DNA of 7,337 nt. Source: Candidatus Woesearchaeota archaeon (lineage in GTDB: Archaea; Nanoarchaeota; Nanoarchaeia; Woesearchaeales; UBA11576). The position numbers were made by a program, and so were the translations under genes. Shown here in pieces: positions 1 to 5,907 of this stretch. Position 1 is the stretch's first letter. Each line of letters starts with the position of its first letter. The stretch spans positions 3,234 to 10,570 of the forward strand of contig DUGW01000006.1 of the NCBI GenBank assembly GCA_013331125.1, read 5' to 3'. The notes below the pieces were generated by a model. That model had not been told where the DNA came from. It did no database searches and saw only the letters and a program-made list of their open reading frames with translations.

Positions 1-266
1 CTGAAACATACTGTCGGCTGGTTGTATGGCCTGTCTCCTGCCGGGAATCCCTTTGTCCCTGGCAGTTGATATCCTGGTAGCATTGGTTTTGCCGGCTCCT
101 GTGTCGGGAACACCAATCCTGGCAGTCTGATCTCCAGTCCTGGCACATAATCTCTTCCTGGTGTCCTGCTCCCTGGTGTCGTCGGTCTTACCGGGACCAC
201 CACTCCTGGGATGTATACTCGGTCCTCCATCGGGACCATCGGGTTTGCTCTCTGTTCTAGGTTCAT
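1..266 (-). CDS. Pro-Gly-repeat protein, partial (N-terminal 88 residues)
   Basis: An open frame starts with ATG at 264-266 and runs off the left edge without a stop, so only the N-terminal 88 residues are visible. The start is set by a perfect GGAGG (complement of 273-277) six bases upstream. After about 17 residues the protein becomes a run of Pro-Gly pairs flanked by hydrophobic residues, such as YIPGV, YVPGL, LPGL, MLPGY and LPG, at irregular 5 to 15 residue spacing. There is no signal peptide, membrane segment or Cys cluster in this part. Such composition suggests an extended, disordered or elastin-like chain; no family is recognised. A second minus-strand frame is also open here (MEEQ..., ATG at 277-279) and continues upstream to a stop near 388. 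That frame has no ribosome-binding site and encodes a very hydrophilic, Arg/Thr/Asp-rich chain, so it is the less likely reading, but it is not excluded. Confidence 0.55.
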   Translation of the reverse strand, partial: MNLEQRANPMVPMEDRVYIPGVVVPVRPTTPGSRTPGRDYVPGLEIRLPGLVFPTQEPAKPMLPGYQLPGTKGFPAGDRPYNQPTVCF

Positions 267-312
267 TTTGTTCCTCCATGCTTCGTATAGCTATTGTCTC
301 TCTTTTTCTCGT

Positions 313-328
313 AGCTCTGTTTAGAGCT
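313..328 (-). repeat. Short hairpin in the leader of the Pro-Gly gene
   Basis: AGCTCT (313-318) and AGAGCT (323-328) are perfect six-base inverted repeats around a four-base loop. The hairpin lies 47 bases upstream of the Pro-Gly gene start, and no T-run follows it on either strand. It could be part of the 5' untranslated region; six bases of dyad symmetry alone is weak evidence for a function. Confidence 0.5.
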
Positions 329-347
329 GTCGCTAGTCTGTCTAATT

Positions 348-380
348 GAACACCAGAAACCTTTAGGGTATAAGGTGTTC
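348..380 (-). repeat. Seven-base inverted repeat enclosing a TATA-like element
   Basis: GAACACC (348-354) and GGTGTTC (374-380) are exact reverse complements separated by 19 bases. A smaller ACC/GGT pairing is nested inside. The interior on the minus strand contains CTTATACCC, a possible TATA element for the Pro-Gly gene. It may be an operator or an RNA hairpin; which one cannot be told from sequence. Confidence 0.5.
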
Positions 381-397
381 CAACCTCTTAATCTTTT

Positions 398-426
398 GCC
401 TTATATTCCTTATAGTCCTATAAGGC
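398..426. promoter_or_regulatory. Palindromic CCTTATAG/CTATAAGG element, candidate operator or promoter
   Basis: CCTTATAG (408-415) and CTATAAGG (418-425) form a perfect eight-base palindrome with a two-base centre. A second, overlapping pair, GCCTTATA (398-405) with TATAAGGC (419-426), uses the same right arm. Each arm contains a TATA-like core, so a bound regulator would compete with TBP. The element lies 20 to 47 bases downstream of the methyltransferase stop and well upstream of the Pro-Gly gene, whose transcription it could control. The dyad is seen directly; the regulatory role is inferred. Confidence 0.45.
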
Positions 427-444
427 CGGATGTCGCCATCTTTT

Positions 445-987
445 TCATCCTGGAATCCCTATGATTATGTTGTTCATCGGTGTTATCCTGGCGTCTAACC
501 TCCTGATCCCTGCCCTGTATCCCTGCTCTTTGAGGAACTGCACCCGCACAGCGTCGATGTAGTCGATGCTGCGCGGATACAGCAGCAGTCGGGGATCGGG
601 TTCTTCTTCAAGTCTGTAGTTCCATCTCTTCTTTCCGTAGCAGCACGGCATGACTGCGACTGCAGCCCTTGCCCTGACAGCCTTCTCCAGTATCATGTCT
701 GTGAGTGTCCCGCACGCATGGACTGCGATGACTGCATCCTCTCTTATCTCATATCTCTGCAGTCCCTCAAGGCTCACCTCATGCTCGACCTCGATAGAGC
801 CAAGGGTCCTGTCCAGGCCCCTTACCTTCTTCACGTCGACGAATACAAGCCTCCCGGCATCATGCTGGAACATCCTTCCGGCATTCCCGTTCCCGCAGCA
901 GATCTCTGCGAGCGAGTATCTCTCTCCGATGGCCTCTCTGAATATCGGTCCTGCGATCGCGTGGAAATCTGCATATCCTTCACGCAT
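445..987 (-). CDS. Methyltransf_32/METTL25-like methyltransferase
   Basis: This 180-residue protein has the outline of a compact SAM-dependent Rossmann methyltransferase. A motif I-like loop EICCGNGNAG (residues 28-37) is followed by an acidic strand end, VFVD (48-51). HACGTLTD (90-97) matches the H-x-CG-L-T/S signature, and CCYGKK (115-120) matches the CCY signature of the METTL25/Methyltransf_32 group. The C-terminal TPMNN (169-173) also recalls that family. The methylated substrate is unknown; members of this broad group act on RNA or protein, and many are uncharacterised. The start overlaps the last eight bases of the aminotransferase, which points to translational coupling. The upstream ribosome-binding site is weak (GGTCGAAG just before ATG), as often seen for coupled starts. 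The unusual CC in motif I is worth noting. Fold assignment is fairly secure; substrate assignment is not. Confidence 0.75.
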   Translation of the reverse strand: MREGYADFHAIAGPIFREAIGERYSLAEICCGNGNAGRMFQHDAGRLVFVDVKKVRGLDRTLGSIEVEHEVSLEGLQRYEIREDAVIAVHACGTLTDMILEKAVRARAAVAVMPCCYGKKRWNYRLEEEPDPRLLLYPRSIDYIDAVRVQFLKEQGYRAGIRRLDARITPMNNIIIGIPG

Positions 988-2029
988 CTTCGACCAGCCC
1001 TTTCATGGTCTTGAGGAAATGGTCATTCTGTCTCTTTGTGCTGACAGCGATCCTGACCTGGTGCGGGTCCCTTATCCTGAACGCGCCTCCTGGAGAGACT
1101 TTCACTCCTTTTCTCTCCAGTATCTGCAGGGCATTGTCAGGGTCTGATGATATCTTGGCGGTGCTCATCAGGAAATTCATGGACGATGAGTTGCTGCATC
1201 TGACTCCTATCTCCCTGAGGGTCTTCAGCATGCGTTCTCGTTCTTCGTCTATGAACTCGACGCTTTTCCTTATGAAATCCTTGTCTTCAAGCGCGGCTTC
1301 CGCCATCTCCTGCGCTATTCCGTTGACTTTGAAAGGTGATGAGACCTTCTTTATCACGTCGATCAGTCCTCTACTCCCTGCGAGGTATCCTATCCTCAGT
1401 CCTGCCATGCCGAGTACCTTTGAGAACGTCCTCGCTATGACCAGGTTGTCATACTTCCTCACGAGGTCGATGCAGTCCTGGAGACCGTCTGCCAGTGCCT
1501 CATCTATGACTACCAGTCCCTTGAACCGTCGGACATACCCCTCCACCATGTCCTTATCGATGGTCGTCCCTGTGGGATTGTTGGGGTTGCATAGGAACAG
1601 TATCTTTGCATTGCTTGCAGATACGTGTTCATGGTTCAGCTCGCCCAGGGGGATGTGTATGCAGTCTGCACCCATCAGCCTGCTGTGGAATTCATACCTG
1701 TGGAATGTCGGTACCGGTATCATCACCTGGTCGCCTTTTGACAGGAATGTCTGTGCGATCATCGACAGGCACCCGTCGCAACCGTCGCCGAGCATTATGT
1801 TCTCAGGTTCCAGTCCCACGTATTCTGCTATCTTGCCTATCAGCTGGCTGTTCGGCATGTAGTAATGGTTGATATGCCTTGATGACAGGTTGTTGAGCCT
1901 CTCGATGGCTTTAGGTGAGACGCCTGACGGGTTTATGTTGGCTGACATGTCTGCCTGTATCTCATGCTTGACACTCCTGCCTCCATACTCCTTCACGTCC
2001 ATCTTTTCGACTTCTTCTCGTATTCTCAT
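980..2029 (-). CDS. HisC/CobD-like PLP-dependent aminotransferase
   Basis: This is a 349-residue fold-type I pyridoxal-phosphate enzyme of the histidinol-phosphate aminotransferase family, at the family's usual length. Visible landmarks are the phosphate-cup region GDGCDGC (81-87), NPNNPTG (148-154, with N151 contacting PLP), VVIDEAL (173-179, with D176 pairing with the pyridine nitrogen), the Schiff-base lysine K204 in TFSKVLGMAGLR, R212 for the phosphate, and the substrate-carboxylate arginine R326 in VRIAVST. The Tyr that usually follows DEA is Leu179 here. The substrate cannot be read from the sequence: His-phosphate, aromatic amino acids and CobD-type threonine phosphate are all handled by this family. 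No other histidine or cobamide genes lie in the window, so a role in the local cluster is plausible. The ATG at 2002 (Met10) is an alternative start, and neither has a strong ribosome-binding site. Confidence 0.88.
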   Translation of the reverse strand: MRIREEVEKMDVKEYGGRSVKHEIQADMSANINPSGVSPKAIERLNNLSSRHINHYYMPNSQLIGKIAEYVGLEPENIMLGDGCDGCLSMIAQTFLSKGDQVMIPVPTFHRYEFHSRLMGADCIHIPLGELNHEHVSASNAKILFLCNPNNPTGTTIDKDMVEGYVRRFKGLVVIDEALADGLQDCIDLVRKYDNLVIARTFSKVLGMAGLRIGYLAGSRGLIDVIKKVSSPFKVNGIAQEMAEAALEDKDFIRKSVEFIDEERERMLKTLREIGVRCSNSSSMNFLMSTAKISSDPDNALQILERKGVKVSPGGAFRIRDPHQVRIAVSTKRQNDHFLKTMKGLVEDA

Positions 2030-2089
2030 TTTCTATCATCGCCCTCTTATGTTGTTCAGTGTATCTTTCAGCGTATATTGCTGCGTGTC

Positions 2090-2455
2090 TTAGTATGTCC
2101 TGATCCAGTTGTAGACCAGGGGGTTCTTGCAGATCACGACGAATGCTGCGCCCAGGACCACGCATAGTGCGAAACTGGCCATCAGTGATCTGTTGACACC
2201 TATCTTCGGTATCAGCATCAGCAGCGCGAACATGTAGAACGGCCAGACGAATATTGTCCCCAAGAGTGCTGTCTTGATGACCTGTATCGTGGCTGTTGCG
2301 CCTGAAGTGTTGTTTATGAAATAGAACGCCACCAGGCTCATGTTCGGAAGCACCATCAGTATGCCTCCGATAAGCGCTTTTCCTCTGTCTGCCATTATTG
2401 CGGCTGCTGTTATCACAGCTCCGCTTATCAGGAAATACAGTGCATATTTTATCAT
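2090..2455 (-). CDS. Four-helix integral membrane protein, DUF3147/GlpM-like
   Basis: The protein is 121 residues with four hydrophobic segments at about 3-21, 26-46, 57-82 and 88-108, short polar loops and a basic C-terminal tail. A Pro-Asn in the second segment (VLPNMS) and the overall layout recall the small DUF3147/GlpM membrane families, although this is a resemblance by eye. The ATG at 2453-2455 is preferred over upstream in-frame codons because GGGTGAG sits just before it, and because upstream starts would overlap the kinase gene with a polar, implausible extension. It begins four bases after the kinase stop, so the two are almost certainly co-transcribed. In this context it could export or house a product at the membrane, but nothing in the sequence identifies a substrate. 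Confidence 0.75.
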   Translation of the reverse strand: MIKYALYFLISGAVITAAAIMADRGKALIGGILMVLPNMSLVAFYFINNTSGATATIQVIKTALLGTIFVWPFYMFALLMLIPKIGVNRSLMASFALCVVLGAAFVVICKNPLVYNWIRTY

Positions 2456-2459
2456 GTTC

Positions 2460-3353
2460 TCACCCAAGTTCGTTTGCTTTCGTAATGTAATTTTTTGCCT
2501 TCTCATTGTGCTCATGCCTCTTGTCGTCATATTTTGCGAATCTTGCAGATAGTGATGCTTGGAGTGCCCGGCCAAGGTAGAACAGGCTCTCTGCCTGCAC
2601 TCTTGTCATGCCGAAGCCTGTCGAGAGGTCTAGTGCGAACTCCTTCATCCTGTCGTAGGCTGTCTTGGCTCCTTTCATGTTGTATGAGTCCCTGCATACC
2701 CCTGCGAAGCATGCGATGTCGACTATCGGCACCCCTCTCAGTCCTGCTTTCGGGTCCGGGTATTTGAGTTGGCCGTCGCAGAGGAACAGGTCCTCTGGTG
2801 TCAGGTCGTGGCATGCGAATGTCGACGCAGCCATCTCAGGTATCCTGAACTGCTCTAGCATGTCGACGAATCTGCTGTCGGCTCTGCCCTCGTTCGCGAG
2901 CATATGGTTCTTCTCGGTCAGTGCGATCATCTTCTCTATGTACTGCCTTGCTTCCGCGGCGGAGTCGTATCCGCTCCTATGCGTCCTGTTGTATACATAC
3001 GCAAGGTTGAGCAGCACCTGGTGAAACTCTCTTTCTGGTCGCTGGGATTTGTTCACCATCGTCTCCAGGTCTTCTCCCAGGTATGACATAATCAGGTGGT
3101 ATGCGTCATCTGTCTGGAAGAACTCATATCTTGCAGGGATTATCGTCGCTATCCCCATCTGCTCGATCTCCTCTGAGCCTGCAAGGTTGTTCTCCAGTTC
3201 ATATCTCCCCCTTGTGTTATCTTTCTCTGCACTCTTCAGGACAAAGGTTCCCTCCTCGGTCTCTACAAGCCTGACCAGGCATGTCGAGTGCCCTCTGGTG
3301 AATGTTTTCACCGTGGTGAATTCGATTTTATTTTGTGGTTTCAGTGATAGCAT
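2460..3353 (-). CDS. APH/choline-kinase-like phosphotransferase, atypical active site
   Basis: This 297-residue protein has the layout of the aminoglycoside phosphotransferase/protein-kinase-like fold. It shows a loose nucleotide loop (GHSTCLVRLV, 21-30), the ATP lysine in FVLK (K40), and acidic helix residues E52/E54. The catalytic segment CHDLTPEDLF (181-190) follows, then YPDPKAG with the metal-binding D200, and VDIA (211-214). This matches the family pattern H-G-D-L-x-P-x-N with changes: the HGD is read as C-H-D, with D183 as catalytic base, and the metal-binding Asn five residues later is Asp188. It may therefore have altered metal use or be a weak kinase. Small-molecule kinases of this fold act on aminoglycosides, choline, homoserine or sugars; the substrate here is unknown. 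The ORF starts five bases after the preceding gene ends and has only a distant GAGGT, so coupled translation is likely. Confidence 0.75.
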   Translation of the reverse strand: MLSLKPQNKIEFTTVKTFTRGHSTCLVRLVETEEGTFVLKSAEKDNTRGRYELENNLAGSEEIEQMGIATIIPARYEFFQTDDAYHLIMSYLGEDLETMVNKSQRPEREFHQVLLNLAYVYNRTHRSGYDSAAEARQYIEKMIALTEKNHMLANEGRADSRFVDMLEQFRIPEMAASTFACHDLTPEDLFLCDGQLKYPDPKAGLRGVPIVDIACFAGVCRDSYNMKGAKTAYDRMKEFALDLSTGFGMTRVQAESLFYLGRALQASLSARFAKYDDKRHEHNEKAKNYITKANELG

Positions 3354-3358
3354 TTTCT

Positions 3359-4348
3359 TCAGAAGACCTCATCCATCCTTCGCAGGGTTTCTGCTATCCT
3401 TGCGCCCTCTATTGGTCTGTATATCGTTTCCTCATAGAGCCTGGCTGCCATCTCAGTCTTCCTCTGCGGCGCCAATTCTCCGACATTGAATTCAGTGCCC
3501 AGCCTTTTACCTGCAAGACTGCATATTGCCACAAGGTCATCGACCGCTCTCTGGTCTTTCGTCTCTCTCAGCAGTCTCTCGACCTTCTCCATACTGTCGT
3601 TCATAGGGTCTATCCTGTACTTTCCAAGGTCCTTGCTGTCCTTCTTGTAGGGAAGTATGCCGAACATCTCGATGCCTTCCTTGACCTTGGGTCTCAGATC
3701 AGGATTCCCGAATGGGAATGCCCTTGTCAGGTATACACCCGAGTATCTCTTGAATTGGCTTCCGTCGAGACTCTCGCGTGCAGGCCTGTCATAGAGTGCT
3801 TCATATGGCGGCCCTACCTTGATGTCTGTATCCATGGTGAGTATCGTGGTCAACTCTTCGATAGGGTACTGCAGTGCTCCCGGAGATCCCCGTCTGTCTT
3901 CAGGGATTGTCTTCATGAGTTTTGCCTTGAACTCTGGATCCTGCTCGACCTCGCCCTGCACTCTTGCCAGCATGGCTGTGTATTGCTGTGTCCTTGAGAG
4001 CTGGGATGATGGCAGCATACCTATTCTCCCTCCGTAGGTCTGGTTCAGCGCTTCGAGATAAGCGATTCTTCTCTGCATCTCTCGGTCTGCTTTTGTACTT
4101 CCCTTGTCGCTGTTGATCTCTGTCATGAAGTGGTCGGCCAAAAGCCATGTTGCGTTCGGTCTGCATCCTTTCTCTTCGAGTCTGTCACTCAGTTCCATCA
4201 TGAAAAGGGCATACTTGACCATGTCAACAGGCTGTCCTGCGTCGAATGTCTGTCCCATCATGATATTGACTGTCCCTTGCGAATCCTCTATCTCTTGTTG
4301 CGTAAGGAACGTATCGACGATCCTATCATCCACATATCTGTCAAGCAT
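3359..4348 (-). CDS. Class Ic synthetase-fold protein without HIGH/KMSKS, CDPS-like
   Basis: This 329-residue protein follows the TyrRS/TrpRS Rossmann pattern by eye: strand GTVNIMMGQT (25-34), a long helix, WLLADHF (68-74), an Arg-rich helix, then QYPIEEL (160-166) and DIKVGPP (175-181), where synthetases have YPxxQxxD and GGxDQ. The HxGH site reads DMVK (42-45), and no KMSKS is found in the expected region, so ATP-dependent adenylation looks lost. Cyclodipeptide synthases (CDPSs) share this fold without those motifs and use aminoacyl-tRNAs. Their catalytic Tyr-x3-Glu pair (Y178/E182 in AlbC) is matched by Y161/E165. A stretch L117-x2-T120-x2-Y123 to E135-x-D137-x-E139-F140 also resembles AlbC as recalled. 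The catalytic Ser position may be T34. About 100 extra C-terminal residues exceed the usual 220-260 CDPS length. ATG at 4346-4348 has GGTGAG just upstream; the upstream GTG at 4372 has none. An inactive synthetase paralogue is the alternative. Confidence 0.7.
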   Translation of the reverse strand: MLDRYVDDRIVDTFLTQQEIEDSQGTVNIMMGQTFDAGQPVDMVKYALFMMELSDRLEEKGCRPNATWLLADHFMTEINSDKGSTKADREMQRRIAYLEALNQTYGGRIGMLPSSQLSRTQQYTAMLARVQGEVEQDPEFKAKLMKTIPEDRRGSPGALQYPIEELTTILTMDTDIKVGPPYEALYDRPARESLDGSQFKRYSGVYLTRAFPFGNPDLRPKVKEGIEMFGILPYKKDSKDLGKYRIDPMNDSMEKVERLLRETKDQRAVDDLVAICSLAGKRLGTEFNVGELAPQRKTEMAARLYEETIYRPIEGARIAETLRRMDEVF

Positions 4349-4379
4349 TCTTCTCACCTTCCTGGTTCTCACTTTCTGG

Positions 4380-5855
4380 TCACGGCTGCAGGTTTTCTGC
4401 AGCTGAAGCTACGATGTGATACCATTGTGTCCTGTTTCTCAGGCTCTCGTCGACCACAGCGCTTTCCGGGATTTTCCAGAATGCCGGTGCTTCAGGCTTT
4501 TCTGCCCTCTCGCCCCTCTCGTATTGTGTCCTTGCGACTGCATACTCCAGTATCTGTTTTCTCTTGCTGTAATGCTCGGCAAGGAAATCCTTCAATGTGT
4601 CCTTTACAAGTTCGACATTGTCCCGGCCTTCTGGTTCACATCCGCCTGCCAGGCATCCATCTATCTCTTTCTGTGCCTTCTCACCATAGACATTGAGGCT
4701 GTCATCCTTCACTGCCTGAATTTTCGAGTATGTTTCCGTCTCGCATAGTTCTTTGGCAGGTTCATTGCTCTTGTCTCTGAATGCCTGTATGTATCTTATC
4801 AGGTCCGATGCGCCATTCTCGACACCCTTCCTCTTCTCCGGGTCATTGTATGCGTCTTCGACCTTCCTTATCGATGCTTCTATCCTTCCTTGCAGGTCGT
4901 ATCCTTCCGGTCCTGGTCCGATGAACAGCGTGCTCTCAGGTCTGCTTGAGCTCATCTTTCCTTCCAATCCTCTGATGTGTGGTATGTATACTGCTGAAGG
5001 TTCTGTTGATGCCCCAAGACAGTCGACATTCCCCTCGAATGTCTTCCTTGCCAGCTCCATCGTCATCTGCATGTGCCCGTCCTGGTCTGGCCCTGCCACC
5101 ATCACTGAATGGTCGTTCCCGAAGTCTTTGTGCTGCGGCAGCAGTATGTCAGCCACTTGTGTCAGTCCTGCGAACAGGAATGGGAACCCTTTGACTAGCT
5201 TGTCCATCCCGTAGATGTCTGCTGCCAGGTCGAATGTCATCTGTCTTGCTACCCTGTATGCGAGTGCTGACACCCTTGTCTCTTCTGACTGGAGGTATAC
5301 ATGCGCAGCGTCGAGGTTGACTCCTCCGGCTCCCCAGTCCAGCAGGTTGTCTGCTGCGTTGATCATATATTGTTCTTTGTTGATCTTTGTGTCCATGTCG
5401 CATTCGACATCTGCTACTGGCATCGACACCTGTGCCCCGTTCTTCTGGAAGTATGCCACTGCCGTCGATGTCAGCAGGTGTCCGAAATGGCCGGGTCCGC
5501 TCGGTTTGAATCCTGAAACTACGGCGTATCTCTTTCCGTTCTCTATCATATCTTCGAGGATCTCTGCATTTCTCTGCCTCAATGCCCTGTTCTCTGCTGC
5601 CGGAAGGGTCTCTCCCTGGCTGTTCAGCAGGTCATACAGTTTTCCGGACACTGGTTCTCCCTGTCCTGTCAGGTATGTCGACTCGTATCCTGCTGGTCCT
5701 CCCTGCTCATTCTCCTGGTAGAATATTGTGTGTCTCTTTGTCTGTATCCTGTTGACCACTTTTGACAGTTGGTCTGCTTCCAGGCGGCCCTGCCCTTCGC
5801 TCTCATCCGGCGCCTCTGAATATGCTTCTGGGTTGAGTGTTTTTTTGCCCACCAT
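4380..5855 (-). CDS. Divergent archaeal/eukaryotic-type tryptophanyl-tRNA synthetase-like protein
   Basis: This 491-residue class Ic aminoacyl-tRNA synthetase keeps both ATP signatures: PSGPGHFGH (118-126, HxGH at 123-126) and KMSSS (300-304). The regions YLQSEETRV (187-195), TQVADILLPQ (232-241), GPDQDGHMQMT (255-265) and SSSRPEST match the archaeal-type TrpRS pattern, not the bacterial one, so it probably adenylates an amino acid, most likely Trp. It departs from the family in a charged N-terminal extension of about 100 residues, in lacking the usual GGR-x-T-EEQR block after KMSSS, in having CLAGGC (401-406) where CGxCK is common, and in an extra C-terminal tail ending in an aromatic-rich segment. 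Amino acid and tRNA specificity may therefore have shifted. The start is firm: GGAGGAG precedes the ATG at 5853-5855 by six bases. It follows a bacterial-type trpS after 52 bases and precedes the CDPS-like gene by 31 bases. Confidence 0.82.
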   Translation of the reverse strand: MVGKKTLNPEAYSEAPDESEGQGRLEADQLSKVVNRIQTKRHTIFYQENEQGGPAGYESTYLTGQGEPVSGKLYDLLNSQGETLPAAENRALRQRNAEILEDMIENGKRYAVVSGFKPSGPGHFGHLLTSTAVAYFQKNGAQVSMPVADVECDMDTKINKEQYMINAADNLLDWGAGGVNLDAAHVYLQSEETRVSALAYRVARQMTFDLAADIYGMDKLVKGFPFLFAGLTQVADILLPQHKDFGNDHSVMVAGPDQDGHMQMTMELARKTFEGNVDCLGASTEPSAVYIPHIRGLEGKMSSSRPESTLFIGPGPEGYDLQGRIEASIRKVEDAYNDPEKRKGVENGASDLIRYIQAFRDKSNEPAKELCETETYSKIQAVKDDSLNVYGEKAQKEIDGCLAGGCEPEGRDNVELVKDTLKDFLAEHYSKRKQILEYAVARTQYERGERAEKPEAPAFWKIPESAVVDESLRNRTQWYHIVASAAENLQP

Positions 5856-5907
5856 GCTCTTCTCCTCCTCGCTTTCTTGTCATTCTCTGTCCTTTTCTAT
5901 CATCATC

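Larger units (their letters stand above)
267..444 (-). other. Inverted-repeat-rich gap between the methyltransferase and the Pro-Gly gene
   Basis: This stretch has no convincing gene and is more AT-rich than its surroundings. It holds three inverted repeats, listed separately (313-328, 348-380, 398-426), and four copies of CCTTATA or its complement TATAAGG, at 369-375, 399-405, 408-414 and 419-425. On the minus strand the CTTATA and AATATAAGG stretches could act as TATA elements for the Pro-Gly gene, which would give it a leader of roughly 80 to 110 bases. No T-run typical of an archaeal terminator follows the methyltransferase stop. Confidence 0.6.

Noticed and set aside
161..349. Plus-strand open frame with a hydrophobic C-terminal half
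   Set aside because: It has no ribosome-binding site, overlaps the minus-strand Pro-Gly gene and its leader, and its Pro/Leu/Ser-rich start mirrors the complement of the Pro-Gly repeat.
2030..2089. Internal promoter before the aminotransferase (AATATAC)
   Set aside because: A single weak TATA-like match inside a short CAGC/GCTG dyad is not enough to call a promoter in a tightly packed operon.
2456..2575. 40-residue upstream extension of the membrane protein
   Set aside because: It would overlap the kinase gene by more than 100 bases and add a polar Arg/Lys-rich stretch; GGGTGAG marks the ATG at 2455.
4349..4372. GTG start giving eight more residues to the CDPS-like protein
   Set aside because: No ribosome-binding site precedes the GTG, while GGTGAG lies just before the ATG at 4348.
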